Below, in pieces: positions 10,335-20,286 of a DNA stretch of 64,000 nt. The stretch lies in the NCBI RefSeq assembly GCF_002163835.1, contig NZ_CP019331.1:434001-498000 (forward strand), given 5' to 3'. The notes under the pieces were generated by a model. That model was given only the letters and a program-made list of their open reading frames with translations, ran no database searches and had not been told where the DNA came from. Origin of the DNA: Polaribacter sp. SA4-10. GTDB lineage: Bacteria > Bacteroidota > Bacteroidia > Flavobacteriales > Flavobacteriaceae. A program made the translations under genes and the position numbers. Positions within the stretch are counted from its first letter, which is position 1; each line of letters starts with the position of its first letter.

Positions 10335-10799
10335 ATGAAAGAAGAAGAACATTTATTAATTCCTGATGAAATTATTACGAACAAAATTTATTTGATTCGG
10401 AATCAAAAAGTAATGTTAGATAGAGATTTAGCAGAATTATATCAAGTAGAGACAAAACAATTAAAAAGGCAAGTTCGTAGAAACTTAAATCGTTTTCCAG
10501 ATGATTTTATGTTTGAATTAACTAAAAATGAGTTTGAAAATTGGAGGAGTCAATTTGGCACCTCCAATTCAGAGAAGATGGGTTTGCGTTACGCACCAAT
10601 GGTTTTTACAGAACAAGGAGTTGCCATGTTATCTAGTTTATTAAATAGCGATAGAGCAATTGCGGTAAATATAAAAATCATTAGAATTTTTAGCAAAATG
10701 CGAGAATTATTGAGTGATAATTTAAGTTTAGAAATAGAAGAAATTAAAAAGAAAGTAACCCATCAAAGTAAAAATATAGAATTAGTGTTTTCTTATTAA
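10335..10799 (+). CDS. ORF6N-domain protein, C-terminally truncated
   Basis: ORF6N domain, a DNA-binding domain found in phage antirepressor-like and KilA-N-related proteins and often on mobile DNA. The recognisable core is NKIYLIRNQKVMLDRDLAEL, then RQVRRNLNRFPDDFMFEL, RYAPMVFTEQGVAMLSS and AVNIKIIRIFSKMREL. Family members usually continue past the NIELVFSY segment with a further short tail. Here the stop codon comes directly after it and abuts a REP-like repeat, so the repeat probably clipped the end. The gene splits the usual parE-parC pair. Whether it is still functional is unclear. Confidence 0.82.
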   Translation: MKEEEHLLIPDEIITNKIYLIRNQKVMLDRDLAELYQVETKQLKRQVRRNLNRFPDDFMFELTKNEFENWRSQFGTSNSEKMGLRYAPMVFTEQGVAMLSSLLNSDRAIAVNIKIIRIFSKMRELLSDNLSLEIEEIKKKVTHQSKNIELVFSY

Positions 10800-10925
10800 T
10801 TGTCATTGCGAGGAACGAAGCAATCTCTTATTAAAATTAAGATTGTCACAGAAAATGAAAAAACTTTCTTTGCAATGAGAGACAAAAAAAAGATTGCAAC
10901 GTAAAGCCCGACCTTTTTAGGGAAC
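10800..10925 (+). repeat. REP-like intergenic repeat (GTCATTGCGAGG type)
   Basis: Starts with GTCATTGCGAGGAACGAAG followed by CAATCTC, a widespread bacterial intergenic repeat. The mirrored partner GATTGCAACGTAAAGC lies near its end. It has no coding potential. It begins immediately at the ORF6N stop codon and ends about 55 bases before parC. Confidence 0.65.
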
Positions 10926-10980
10926 GCCCAAATAAACAATTACATCGTTAAACGATTAAACAATTAAACGTTTAAAAAGA

Positions 10981-13719
10981 ATGAGTGAAGAAATAAACGA
11001 AAACGAACACGAAGAAGAATTAACCAATCAGAATGAGGAGTTAGATTCGCCACAAGAAGAAACCATTACCAAAATTACAGGAATGTATAAGGAATGGTTT
11101 TTAGATTATGCTTCGTATGTGATTTTAGAAAGAGCAGTGCCATCTTTAGAAGATGGATTAAAACCAGTGCAGCGTAGAATTATGCATTCTATGAAAGATT
11201 TAGACGATGGACGTTACAATAAAGTAGCAAATATTGTTGGTCATACAATGCAATACCATCCTCATGGAGATGCTTCTATTGCAGATGCAATGGTGCAAAT
11301 TGGTCAGAAAGAATTACTGATTGATATGCAAGGAAACTGGGGGAATATCCTAACAGGAGATCGTGCAGCAGCTTCTAGATATATTGAGGCTCGTTTATCT
11401 AAGTTTGCTCTTGATGTTGTTTTTAATCCAAAAACAACCGATTGGAAAATGTCTTACGATGGTAGAAGAAAAGAACCAATTGATTTACCCGTAAAATTCC
11501 CATTGTTATTAGCACAAGGAGCAGAAGGAATTGCAGTTGGTTTATCAACAAAAATATTACCACATAATTTTATTGAACTTATAGATGCTTCTATCAAATA
11601 TTTAAAAGGAAGAAGTTTTAAAATTATTCCAGATTTTTTAACTGGCGGAATTGCAGATTTTACTAATTATAATGATGGAATACGTGGAGGAAAAGTTAGA
11701 GTTAGAGCAAAAATTGCGCAACTTGATAAAAAAACATTAGTTATTAATGAAATTCCTTTTGGTACAACAACAACTACACTGATTGATAGTATTATAAAAG
11801 CCAATGAAAAAGGGAAAATCAAGATTAAAAAGATTGAAGATAATACAGCTGCAGAAGTAGAGATTTTAGTGCATTTACCACCCAATGTTTCTCCAGATAA
11901 AACCATTGATGCTTTGTATGCCTTTACAAGCTGTGAAAATTCAATTTCACCTTTAGCGTGTACTATTGAAAATAACAAACCTGTTTTTGTAGGAGTTTCA
12001 GAAATGTTAAAACATTCTACAGATCTAACGGTAGATTTGTTGAAGAAGGAATTAGAAATTCAGTTAAATGAATTAGAGGAACAATGGCATTTTTCATCTT
12101 TAGAAAGAATTTTTATAGAAAATAGAATCTATCGAGATATTGAAGAAGAAGAAACTTGGGAAGGCGTTATTAAAGCTATAGATAAAGGTTTAAAGCCTTA
12201 TATTAAACATTTAAAACGTGCAATTACTGAAGAAGATATTGTTCGTTTGACCGAAATTAGAATCAAGAAAATTTCAAAATTTGATATTGATAAAGCAAAA
12301 CAATTCATAGAAGGCTTAGAAGATAAAATTGCGGTTGTAAAAGATCATTTAAACAACCTTATTGAGTTTGCAATCAATTACTTCAAAAATTTAAAAGATA
12401 AATACGGAAAAGGGAAAGAGCGTAAAACTGAAATCAGAATTTTTGATGATATCGTTGCATCTAAAGTAGCAATGAATAACGCAAAACTATATGTAAATAG
12501 AGAAGAAGGTTTTATTGGTACTTCTCTAAAAAGAGACGAATTTGTAACAGAATGTTCAGATATTGATGATATTATTATCTTTAGAAGAGATGGTATAATG
12601 ACTGTAACAAAAATAGATTCTAAAACTTTTGTTGGTAAAGATATTATTCATGTTGCCGTCTTTAAAAAGAAAGATAAAAGAACGGTTTATAATTTTATGT
12701 ATAAAGATGGTGCAAAAGGTGCTTCTTATATGAAACGTTTTAATGTTACTTCTGTTACTAGAGATAAGGAATACGATTTAACAAACGGAAGTAAAGGTTC
12801 AAAAGTTTTATATTTCACTGCAAATCCTAATGGTGAGGCAGAAGTGGTCACGATTAATTTGCGTGCTGCTGGAAGTGTAAAAAAATTGAAATGGGATATC
12901 GATTTTGCAGATTTAGCTCTAAAAGGAAGAGCTGTAAGAGGTAATATTATTACCAAGTATACTATAAAAAGTGTAGATTTTAAATCTGAAGGAGTTTCTA
13001 CATTAAAACCTAGAAAAATTTGGTTTGATGACGCTGTTCAACGTTTAAATGTTGATGGAAGAGGAGAACTGTTAGGCGAATTTAAAGCAGAAGATAAGTT
13101 GTTAATTATTACGCAAAGTGGAAAAGTAAAAGCGGTGAAGCCAAATTTAGCAATGCATTTTGAAGATGATATGATTGTCTTAGAAAAATGGAAACCTAAC
13201 AAACCAATTTCTGCTATTTATTTTGATGGAGAAAAAGAAAGATATTATGTAAAACGTTTTTTAATTGAGCATCCAGAGAAAGAAGAAGTAATAATTTCTG
13301 AACATCCAAAATCTCAATTAGAAATTGTAGCTACAGATTATAGACCCGTTGCTGAAATTTTCTATTCTAAAAGAAGTTTAGAAAATGAAGAAGTAAATTT
13401 TGAAGAGTTTATTTCTATTAAAGGAATTAAAGCACAAGGAAATCAATTAACGACAGAAAAAATAAAGCAAGTTAATCTATTAGAATCTCTTCCTTTTGAG
13501 GAACCTGAAGAACCAACATTCGAAGAAATTGAAGTAATTGATGAAGAAATTATTGAAGATAAATTGCCAATTGGAACTCCTGAAGTAGCAATTGTAAAAC
13601 CTGTAGATGAAGAATTTTCTGCTGATGATAAAGCAAAAATAGCATTGCAAAAAGCGATAGCAAAGAAGAAAGCAGAGGAGAAGAAGAGAGATGATGAAAA
13701 TCAAACGCAGTTATTTTAG
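10981..13719 (+). CDS. parC: DNA topoisomerase IV subunit A
   Basis: Breakage-reunion subunit of topoisomerase IV. The 5Y-CAP segment has DGLKPVQRRI, then HPHGDASIADAM, and the catalytic tyrosine Y134 in AAASRYIEAR. The central region resembles GyrA/ParC, and the C-terminal half forms degenerate beta-pinwheel repeats. The tail after about residue 830 is very rich in Glu and Lys and looks disordered. At 912 aa it is longer than E. coli ParC, as in other Bacteroidota. The N-terminus is also acidic. It pairs with parE upstream. Confidence 0.94.
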   Translation: MSEEINENEHEEELTNQNEELDSPQEETITKITGMYKEWFLDYASYVILERAVPSLEDGLKPVQRRIMHSMKDLDDGRYNKVANIVGHTMQYHPHGDASIADAMVQIGQKELLIDMQGNWGNILTGDRAAASRYIEARLSKFALDVVFNPKTTDWKMSYDGRRKEPIDLPVKFPLLLAQGAEGIAVGLSTKILPHNFIELIDASIKYLKGRSFKIIPDFLTGGIADFTNYNDGIRGGKVRVRAKIAQLDKKTLVINEIPFGTTTTTLIDSIIKANEKGKIKIKKIEDNTAAEVEILVHLPPNVSPDKTIDALYAFTSCENSISPLACTIENNKPVFVGVSEMLKHSTDLTVDLLKKELEIQLNELEEQWHFSSLERIFIENRIYRDIEEEETWEGVIKAIDKGLKPYIKHLKRAITEEDIVRLTEIRIKKISKFDIDKAKQFIEGLEDKIAVVKDHLNNLIEFAINYFKNLKDKYGKGKERKTEIRIFDDIVASKVAMNNAKLYVNREEGFIGTSLKRDEFVTECSDIDDIIIFRRDGIMTVTKIDSKTFVGKDIIHVAVFKKKDKRTVYNFMYKDGAKGASYMKRFNVTSVTRDKEYDLTNGSKGSKVLYFTANPNGEAEVVTINLRAAGSVKKLKWDIDFADLALKGRAVRGNIITKYTIKSVDFKSEGVSTLKPRKIWFDDAVQRLNVDGRGELLGEFKAEDKLLIITQSGKVKAVKPNLAMHFEDDMIVLEKWKPNKPISAIYFDGEKERYYVKRFLIEHPEKEEVIISEHPKSQLEIVATDYRPVAEIFYSKRSLENEEVNFEEFISIKGIKAQGNQLTTEKIKQVNLLESLPFEEPEEPTFEEIEVIDEEIIEDKLPIGTPEVAIVKPVDEEFSADDKAKIALQKAIAKKKAEEKKRDDENQTQLF

Positions 13720-13740
13720 AAACACCTTACTTTTGGATTT

Positions 13741-14310
13741 ATGAAAACGCAATTACTTTTTTTTATGCTATTTTTAAATATAAATTTTGGCTCTTATTCA
13801 CAAAATAAAATTAAGAAGAATAAAGCAGAAACTAAAGATTATATTATTTGGACCACTTATAGAAAATTAAATTGGCAAGATTTTAAAAGTAAAGAAAAAA
13901 GAAAAAATATTGGTGTAGCTCAAACCGGTGCAAGTATTGAAATAAAACCATTTAGAAACAAAAACAAGAAATATGATTATAAAGTATTAAGTAAATTTTA
14001 TAAGAATAAATCTTGGACACAAACTAAAAGTCTGTCTATTTTAAAACATGAACAATTACATTTTGATATCGCTGAATTGTATGCTAGAAAAATGAGAAAA
14101 GAAATAGCATTGGTTAAATCAGATAGAAAAATAGTTAAAGAGTCAGATTACAGAAGAATTCACCGAAAATTTTTTAAAGAATACTTGGCTTTCCAAAATA
14201 AATATGATTTAGAAACCGAATATTCTTTAAGCACTAAAATTCAAAAAAAATGGGAAGGTTTTATTTTAGTTGAATTAGAGAAATTGGCCGATTATACTTT
14301 GAAAATTTAA
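13741..14310 (+). CDS. Secreted DUF922-type putative zinc protease
   Basis: A hydrophobic N-terminus ending near SYSQ suggests a signal peptide of about 20 residues. The body resembles DUF922: RKLNWQDFK near residues 41-49, then SWTQTKSLSILKHEQLHFDI near 91-110. HEQLH (H103-E104-H107) is a zincin HExxH motif followed by a helix with Glu residues, so a metallopeptidase role is plausible but not proved. It starts 21 bases after parC and may be read from the same transcript. The family name is from memory of the motif. Confidence 0.75.
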   Translation: MKTQLLFFMLFLNINFGSYSQNKIKKNKAETKDYIIWTTYRKLNWQDFKSKEKRKNIGVAQTGASIEIKPFRNKNKKYDYKVLSKFYKNKSWTQTKSLSILKHEQLHFDIAELYARKMRKEIALVKSDRKIVKESDYRRIHRKFFKEYLAFQNKYDLETEYSLSTKIQKKWEGFILVELEKLADYTLKI

Positions 14311-14530
14311 TTATAATTTTCATAAATAAATATTATCTTATTTTCAATGAAATCTTTTGTTGCTTATTTTAAAGTTGGAATTTTAATCTTTATTGTGGTT
14401 ATGATTCTATAATGCGTAAAATTAAGTTTTGATATATTTTAATTCTTCCCATATTTTTAAAAACAATTCCTTTTACACTTTCTTTTTTTTAAAATTTAAG
14501 AGGTAATAGATTAAAAAAAAATAAAAAATT

Positions 14531-15220
14531 ATGAAAAAAATAGGTTTAATAGGAGGAATAACTCCAGAGTCTACCATTTTATATTATCGAATTTTAAATC
14601 AATTAAATTCGGATAATTTTGGGAAACCACATTCTGCAAAAGTAGTTATGAATTCTTTTGACTTTGGTGAAATTTCTAAACTTCAAGCAGTAGGTAACTG
14701 GAAAAAGTTAGATAAATTAATGGCTGAAGCTGGTAAGAATTTAGAAAAGGCAGGTGCAACTTGTATTTTAATTTGTGCTAACACCATGCATTTATGTATT
14801 GATGCTGTTAGAGATGTGGTTAATATTCCTGTAATTCATATTGCTGAAGCAACTTCTAAAATGATTGTTGAAAAGAAGTTGAATAAAGTTGCCTTATTAG
14901 GAACAAAGTATACAATGGAAAAAGATTTCTTTAAAGATATTTTAACCTCTTTTGGTATCGAAACTATCATTCCTAAATTAGAAGAAAGAGAAATAATTCA
15001 TAACGTTATTTATGATGAACTTTCTGCAGGAAATATAAATCCAGCTTCAAAAGAAAAATATCTAGAAATTATAAATAGACTTATTAAAAGTGGCGCAGAA
15101 GGTGTTATTTTAGGATGCACAGAAATTCCGTTATTAATAGCACAAAAAGATGTTTCTGTTCCTGTTTTTGATACAACTACAATTCATGCAAATGCAGCAT
15201 TTAGTTTTTCTAAACCTTAA
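14531..15220 (+). CDS. Aspartate/glutamate racemase family protein
   Basis: PLP-independent racemase of the Asp/Glu/hydantoin family. The two catalytic cysteines are C82 in CANTMH and C196 in LGCTEIPLLI, both present. The N-terminal IGLIGGITPESTILYYR and the MNSFDFGEI segment match aspartate racemases (YgeA-like) better than MurI. At 229 aa it is full length. The preceding 220-base spacer has no recognisable gene. The next gene is convergent and overlaps the last 4 bases. Substrate specificity is not certain. Confidence 0.88.
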   Translation: MKKIGLIGGITPESTILYYRILNQLNSDNFGKPHSAKVVMNSFDFGEISKLQAVGNWKKLDKLMAEAGKNLEKAGATCILICANTMHLCIDAVRDVVNIPVIHIAEATSKMIVEKKLNKVALLGTKYTMEKDFFKDILTSFGIETIIPKLEEREIIHNVIYDELSAGNINPASKEKYLEIINRLIKSGAEGVILGCTEIPLLIAQKDVSVPVFDTTTIHANAAFSFSKP

Positions 15221-16353
15221 TTCATTTTTTCGAAAAAAGTAAACTCGTAATTTGGTAACAAATGAGGATTTGTAATTTTAATGATATCTTTTAAAACTAA
15301 ATCGGGTCTTGTTGGCGCTAACTCATAATAAATTACGCCTCCAGTTTTTCCTTTTTTGGTTGATGGTGTATAGATATTGTCATTTTTAAAAGCCTTAAAT
15401 TTTGAAAATAATTCATTGCTTTTTAGCATTTGTTCTTTTGAGTAAAAATAGCCAGGAGCAATCCAAAAATCGGCACTTTCACCTTTATCATAAACACTTT
15501 CAAAACTTAAAGATAAACTACCTTTTCCTTTCGTGTTTTTCCAAAGATAATTTACGTTTGCATCTTTTAAAAATTGTGCTACAAAGCTTTCTCCAGCAGG
15601 TAAATTCCAAATATCTTTACTCATAATTGCACCAGAAAGAATAGTAGGTTTTTTATCTGATTTTAAGGCGATGTTTTTAGCTGTTAAATAATTAGCTTCT
15701 ATCACTTTAAAAATACTGTCTGCTTTTTTTTCTTTATCAAATAAAACGCCAAAGAATTTAATCCATTCTGCTCTTCCTAAAGGAGTTTCTTCTAACCAAT
15801 CTCCATTATAAATAACATTAATTCCTGCTTTTTTAACTGTAGTTAAACTTTTATCAGCAGATGTTACGCTGTAACCAACAACTAATTCTGGCTGTAAATC
15901 CAAGAGTATTTCTGTATTTAAAGAACTCTCTTTTCCAATTTCTTTGATTTTTCCTTCATTAATTAATTGTCTTGTTTTTTCTGATGAAACATACTTAGAG
16001 TAAGGAAAACCAACAATAGAAGTTTCTTCATTTAACAACTCAACCATTGGTACATGTGTTGTTGAGGTAACTACTATTCTTTCTATTGGAGTTGAAATCA
16101 TTAATGATTCAAATTTTTTAATTTTCGAATCAGTTTTTTTCCTAATTATGTATTCATAAGTAGCATCAGAATTTTGATAAGCAGATTTAATAATCAATTT
16201 TTTCACTCCATTATCATCAATAATATCAAAGCCTTTTGCATATTTAATGTTGCTTTCTGATTTCGTTTTTTTATTAACTTTTATAACTTCTTTTTTACAT
16301 GAAATTGAAATCAATAAGAATAATAAAACTGAAATTAAATTTAACTTTTTCAT
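15217..16353 (-). CDS. ABC-transporter substrate-binding lipoprotein, BtuF-like
   Basis: Periplasmic-binding protein of the iron-siderophore/cobalamin class (TroA/FhuD/BtuF fold). The lipobox LISISCKK near residues 14-21 predicts an acylated lipoprotein. Family segments are [40 protein letters not shown] and [20 protein letters not shown]. The start overlaps the guaC stop as ATGA, so the two are translationally coupled. Because a cobalamin riboswitch and BtuB-like receptor lie next door, a cobalamin-binding role is likely. No permease or ATPase gene is adjacent. Confidence 0.82.
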   Translation of the reverse strand: MKKLNLISVLLFLLISISCKKEVIKVNKKTKSESNIKYAKGFDIIDDNGVKKLIIKSAYQNSDATYEYIIRKKTDSKIKKFESLMISTPIERIVVTSTTHVPMVELLNEETSIVGFPYSKYVSSEKTRQLINEGKIKEIGKESSLNTEILLDLQPELVVGYSVTSADKSLTTVKKAGINVIYNGDWLEETPLGRAEWIKFFGVLFDKEKKADSIFKVIEANYLTAKNIALKSDKKPTILSGAIMSKDIWNLPAGESFVAQFLKDANVNYLWKNTKGKGSLSLSFESVYDKGESADFWIAPGYFYSKEQMLKSNELFSKFKAFKNDNIYTPSTKKGKTGGVIYYELAPTRPDLVLKDIIKITNPHLLPNYEFTFFEKMN

Positions 16354-17390
16354 TTAGAATATACTTGATTTTCTTGTTCTTGAACTCTTATGAAAGTAGT
16401 TCTTTTGGTCAATTCTTTTAATCTACTTGCCCCAACATATGTGCATGTAGAACGCACTCCTCCTAAAATATCTGTAATTGTTTCATTTACATTTCCTCTA
16501 AAAGGAATTTCAACAGTTTTACCTTCAGAAGCTCTATAATTAGCAACGCCACCAACATGTTTGTTCATTGCAGTTTCGGAACTCATTCCGTAGAAAATTT
16601 TAAACTTCTCTCCATTTCTCTCCATAAGATTTCCTCCACTTTCTTCATGTCCTGCCAACATTCCTCCAAGCATTACAAAATCTGCGCCACCACCAAAAGC
16701 TTTAGCAACATCACCAGGAACTTTACATCCACCATCAGAGATTATTTGGCCACCCATTCCGTGAGCAGCATCTGCACATTCAATAATTGCAGATAATTGT
16801 GGATAACCAACACCTGTTTTAATACGAGTAGTACATACAGAACCTGGTCCAATACCAACTTTTATAATATCTGCTCCAGCCAAAAGTAATTCTTCAACCA
16901 TTTCACCAGTAACAACATTTCCTGCAAGAATTATTTTATTTGGATGATTTTTACGCATTTTCTTTACAAATTCTACAAAATGTTCAGAATATCCATTTGC
17001 AACATCAATACAAATAAAATTTATTTGAGAAAATTCATTTAAAATTAGTGTAACTTTCTCTGCATCTTTTTTACCAGTTCCTGTACTTATTGCAATGTTT
17101 CTTAAAACACTTTCATCTGCATTTGATGCAAATTCTTGCCACTCTTTAATGCTATAGTGTTTATGTATTGCAGTGAAAATATTTTGTTCTGCCAATGCTT
17201 TTGCCATTTCAAAAGTACCAACTGTATCCATATTTGCTGCCATTATTGGAATTCCTTTCCAAATAATAGTACTGTGTAGAAACTTAAATTCTCTTTCTAA
17301 ACTAACTTGTGAGCGAGATTTTAAAGTAGATCGTTTTGGACGAATCATCACATCTTTAAAACCAAGTTTCAATTCATTTTCTATTCTCAT
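16350..17390 (-). CDS. guaC: GMP reductase
   Basis: Converts GMP to IMP with NADPH; IMPDH/GMPR TIM-barrel family. The catalytic cysteine C186 lies in GPGSVCTTR, at the same position as in E. coli GuaC. Other motifs are [41 protein letters not shown] and the YGMSSETAM flap. No CBS domains are inserted, which fits GMPR rather than IMPDH. The length of 346 aa is normal. It is cotranscribed with the BtuF-like gene through an ATGA overlap. The link between purine salvage and cobalamin uptake is unexplained. Confidence 0.93.
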   Translation of the reverse strand: MRIENELKLGFKDVMIRPKRSTLKSRSQVSLEREFKFLHSTIIWKGIPIMAANMDTVGTFEMAKALAEQNIFTAIHKHYSIKEWQEFASNADESVLRNIAISTGTGKKDAEKVTLILNEFSQINFICIDVANGYSEHFVEFVKKMRKNHPNKIILAGNVVTGEMVEELLLAGADIIKVGIGPGSVCTTRIKTGVGYPQLSAIIECADAAHGMGGQIISDGGCKVPGDVAKAFGGGADFVMLGGMLAGHEESGGNLMERNGEKFKIFYGMSSETAMNKHVGGVANYRASEGKTVEIPFRGNVNETITDILGGVRSTCTYVGASRLKELTKRTTFIRVQEQENQVYSK

Positions 17391-17479
17391 TCTTCAAGTA
17401 TTATTAAGTTTCGAAGATATTAAATCTTCTGTTGTTTTTTTTAGATTGTTAATAAGAATGGATATATATTTGCCCCGAT

Positions 17480-17690
17480 TTTGGTTTTGATGTAGAAGTC
17501 ATTTTACATCCAATTAAAAGGGAATCTGGTTAAACTCCAGAGCTGTTCCCGCAACTGTAAGTTTATGCTGAAATTTATTCAGCACCTCTTTAGAGGATGT
17601 TACTTAAACTTTTGTCACTGATAAATTTATTGGGAAGGCAAAGTAACATAAGAACAAGTCAGGAGACCTGCCTAAGTCACGTGTAAAAAC
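17480..17690 (+). promoter_or_regulatory. Cobalamin riboswitch
   Basis: The aptamer is recognisable from its order of elements. GGAATCTGGT...ACTCCAGAGC and TGTTCCCGCAACTGTAA form the early conserved stretch. The B12 box AAGTCAGGAGACCTGCCT lies at 17656-17673. A hairpin ACTTTCGGGAGAAAAGT follows at about 17689-17706 and may be part of the expression platform. It lies in the leader of the TonB receptor at 17769 and would repress it when cobalamin is plentiful. Confidence 0.95.
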
Positions 17691-17768
17691 TTTCGGGAGA
17701 AAAGTTAGTGTACTTACATTTCGTACTCAATTTATCCTGATTTATTGTATAAATCAAATTTATTAAAA

Positions 17769-19718
17769 ATGAAAAAACAATTATTAATTGTTGGTGTTTT
17801 GGCATGTAGTTTTGTCAGCACAAATCTTTTTGCTCAAAAAAATGAAGCGCAAAAAGAAAAGGTAGAAAAGTTAGATGAGGTTGTTATTACAGCAACAAAA
17901 TTTAAACTTAAAAAAGAAAATACAGGGAAAGTTATTCAAGTAATTACCCAAAAACAACTTCAACAAAATACAGGTAAATCTGTAATTGAAATTTTAAATA
18001 CTGTTGTAGGTATTGATGTTAGAGGTGTAAATTCTAATGCTTCAGAACCTAGGAGTATTAATATTAGAGGAGGAAGAAGTAGGCAAGTTTTAATATTGAT
18101 TGATGGTGTTCCTGTTACAGATCAATCTGGAATTAATCAAGAATTTGATTTACGTTTATTGGCTGTTAGTCAAATTGAAAAGATAGAAGTTTTAAAAGGA
18201 GCTTCATCAACTTTGTATGGTTCTGGTGCTGCAACTGCGGTAATTAATGTTATTTTAAAGAAAGCATCTAAAGATAAAATTTCTGGTTCTTTTGAAACAA
18301 GTTTAGGAACAAATAATACCGCAAATACTTCAAATAGTAACCTTTCAGATAAAAGCCAAAACGTTGCTATTAATGGTACTATTGGTAAATTTAATTTCTT
18401 AGGAACTTTTAGTTTAACGGGTGTTGATGGAATGTCATCAGCAAAAAGTAAAACGAATTCCCTTTTTGAAGATGATTCTTTTTATAGCAGAAATGGATTG
18501 TTAAAAGTAGGGTACAACATCAATAAAAAAATAGCTATTGAAGCCTTTTTAAATTATGATGAATTTGATTATGATTTTGATGCTGGTGCATTTTCTGATA
18601 GCGATGTAAATACAGGAAATCAAGAGCAATTTAGAATCGGAATTAAGCCTACTTATAATTATGAAAACGGTCAAGTTTATTTATTAGCTTCTGCAAATGC
18701 TATAGAAAGAGGTGTTAACCAATATAATTCTTTTAGTGGTACTTTAGATAATTATCAATTTGTTGGTAGAAGTGTATTTGTAGATTTAGTAAATAGATAT
18801 GATTTTAAAAAATCTAATATTCAGTTAATTACAGGTCTAAATTATCAAAATCATAGTAATAATACGGTAACTCCTTTTGGTGGAATTGATAAGGCTATAG
18901 CTAATTTTAACACAATAGATCCTTATGCGAGTTTGGTTTATATTTCAACTTTTGGATTAAGTGTAAATGCAGGAGGAAGATTAAATATTCATAATGTGTA
19001 TGGAAATCATTTTGTGTATGACGCTAATTTAGCGTACAATGTTTTAAATAATGAGACTACTACTATAAAATTATTATCTTCTTATAGCAAGGCATTTATT
19101 ACACCAAGTTTGTATCAATTATATGATGGTTATGGAGGTAATATTGATTTAAAACCAGAATCAAATAAAACATTAGAAATTGGTTTTGATGCAAATTATC
19201 AAGATTGGTTAAAAATTGATGCGGTCTACTTTAATAGAAGTGAAGAAGATGCAATTATCTATAATAATTCAACTTATAAATATGCAAATGGTTCTTCTGA
19301 AGCAAATGGATTTGAGATAAACTCTTCAGTAATACCCACAGATTTTTTAAAACTAAACCTTTCTTATACGTTTGTTGATAAAAAAGCTTTAGAAGATTTT
19401 AACGATTACATTCCTGAGAATAAAATTGTTGCAGGAATCGATATTACGGCAGTAAAGAATGCTTTTTTTAATCTTACCTACAGAAATGTAAGTGAAAGAA
19501 CTATTTATGATAGATATGGTAGTTTTGGAACAGCAGGTTTAGATGTAGTTTTACCAAGTTACCAAGTTTTAGATGTATCCGCTAATTATAAATTATTAGA
19601 TGAAACAGTAACAATTTTTGGCGCTGTAACTAATATTTTAGATGAAGATTATGATGATGTTTTAGGATATGCTACACGTGGTAGAAACTATAAAGTAGGA
19701 GTACGATTACAATTTTAA
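17769..19718 (+). CDS. TonB-dependent vitamin B12 receptor, BtuB-like
   Basis: Outer-membrane receptor with an N-terminal signal peptide (MKKQLLIVGVLACS...LFAQ), a TonB box-like LDEVVITATK segment and a plug domain with NIRGGRSRQVLILIDGVPV. A 22-strand-type barrel ends in the aromatic KVGVRLQF. I chose the ATG at 17769 rather than an upstream TTG at 17745, because it opens a normal signal peptide. The cobalamin riboswitch directly upstream assigns it to cobalamin or a corrinoid. The divergent BtuF-like gene supports this. Confidence 0.92.
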   Translation: MKKQLLIVGVLACSFVSTNLFAQKNEAQKEKVEKLDEVVITATKFKLKKENTGKVIQVITQKQLQQNTGKSVIEILNTVVGIDVRGVNSNASEPRSINIRGGRSRQVLILIDGVPVTDQSGINQEFDLRLLAVSQIEKIEVLKGASSTLYGSGAATAVINVILKKASKDKISGSFETSLGTNNTANTSNSNLSDKSQNVAINGTIGKFNFLGTFSLTGVDGMSSAKSKTNSLFEDDSFYSRNGLLKVGYNINKKIAIEAFLNYDEFDYDFDAGAFSDSDVNTGNQEQFRIGIKPTYNYENGQVYLLASANAIERGVNQYNSFSGTLDNYQFVGRSVFVDLVNRYDFKKSNIQLITGLNYQNHSNNTVTPFGGIDKAIANFNTIDPYASLVYISTFGLSVNAGGRLNIHNVYGNHFVYDANLAYNVLNNETTTIKLLSSYSKAFITPSLYQLYDGYGGNIDLKPESNKTLEIGFDANYQDWLKIDAVYFNRSEEDAIIYNNSTYKYANGSSEANGFEINSSVIPTDFLKLNLSYTFVDKKALEDFNDYIPENKIVAGIDITAVKNAFFNLTYRNVSERTIYDRYGSFGTAGLDVVLPSYQVLDVSANYKLLDETVTIFGAVTNILDEDYDDVLGYATRGRNYKVGVRLQF

Positions 19719-19740
19719 AAGTATTGAAAAAAAAGAAGAA

Positions 19741-19772
19741 AAAAAGACTGTCTTAAAAGACAGTCTTTTTTT
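19741..19772. terminator. Bidirectional terminator
   Basis: AAGACTGTC/GACAGTCTT stem with a TTAAAA loop, flanked by an A run on the left and a T run on the right. It lies between the convergent receptor gene and the leftward small membrane protein gene and can serve both. Confidence 0.88.
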
Positions 19773-20283
19773 ATAATAATTTTTTCACTTCATTTTTTAT
19801 AAATGAAATAGCAGTTTCTGTTGGCGGTAAGTTTTTAGAGTAATCTATTAAAACAGTTTCTCTTAATTCATTTGCAGATTTAGAACTTTCTGCAACTAAT
19901 TTTAATTTATTCATTATTGCGCTTTTAGAAGCAACAATAGCTGTCCAAGAATCATTAGAAATATAGATTTGTTGTACTAAATTATGTTCGAATTCTTGTT
20001 CTATACTTGCAATTAATAGTTGTAAGTATTCATGAGTGTTTTCTGATAGAGGTTTAATTCGTATCAACATTTTAACAGGATTAATTCGTTCACAAAACAA
20101 TATCATACGTTCATAAGCCTGTAATTTTATAGGTAAAGATTCTTTCTTTTTTTGTGCTAATAATTCAAGCTTCTTTTCAGAATTCTGTTGTTTTATGAAT
20201 CCGTTAAACATATAATACGCAACAGTTCCTGTTACAACAGCAGGTAAAATATACGCAATGCTTTCTAAGATTTTATCTTCCAT
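19771..20283 (-). CDS. Hypothetical membrane-anchored protein, 170 aa
   Basis: The N-terminal segment ILPAVVTGTVAYYMFNGFI (about residues 8-26) is one transmembrane helix. It is followed by a charged KKKES linker and a cytoplasmic helical domain of about 130 residues. It resembles a conserved Bacteroidota family of unknown function (I believe DUF7935, from memory). It is the last gene of a three-gene leftward run after satD and the DUF3307 gene, 3 bases downstream of the latter, so operon membership is likely. No enzymatic motif is seen. Confidence 0.75.
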   Translation of the reverse strand: MEDKILESIAYILPAVVTGTVAYYMFNGFIKQQNSEKKLELLAQKKKESLPIKLQAYERMILFCERINPVKMLIRIKPLSENTHEYLQLLIASIEQEFEHNLVQQIYISNDSWTAIVASKSAIMNKLKLVAESSKSANELRETVLIDYSKNLPPTETAISFIKNEVKKLL

Positions 20284-20286
20284 AAG

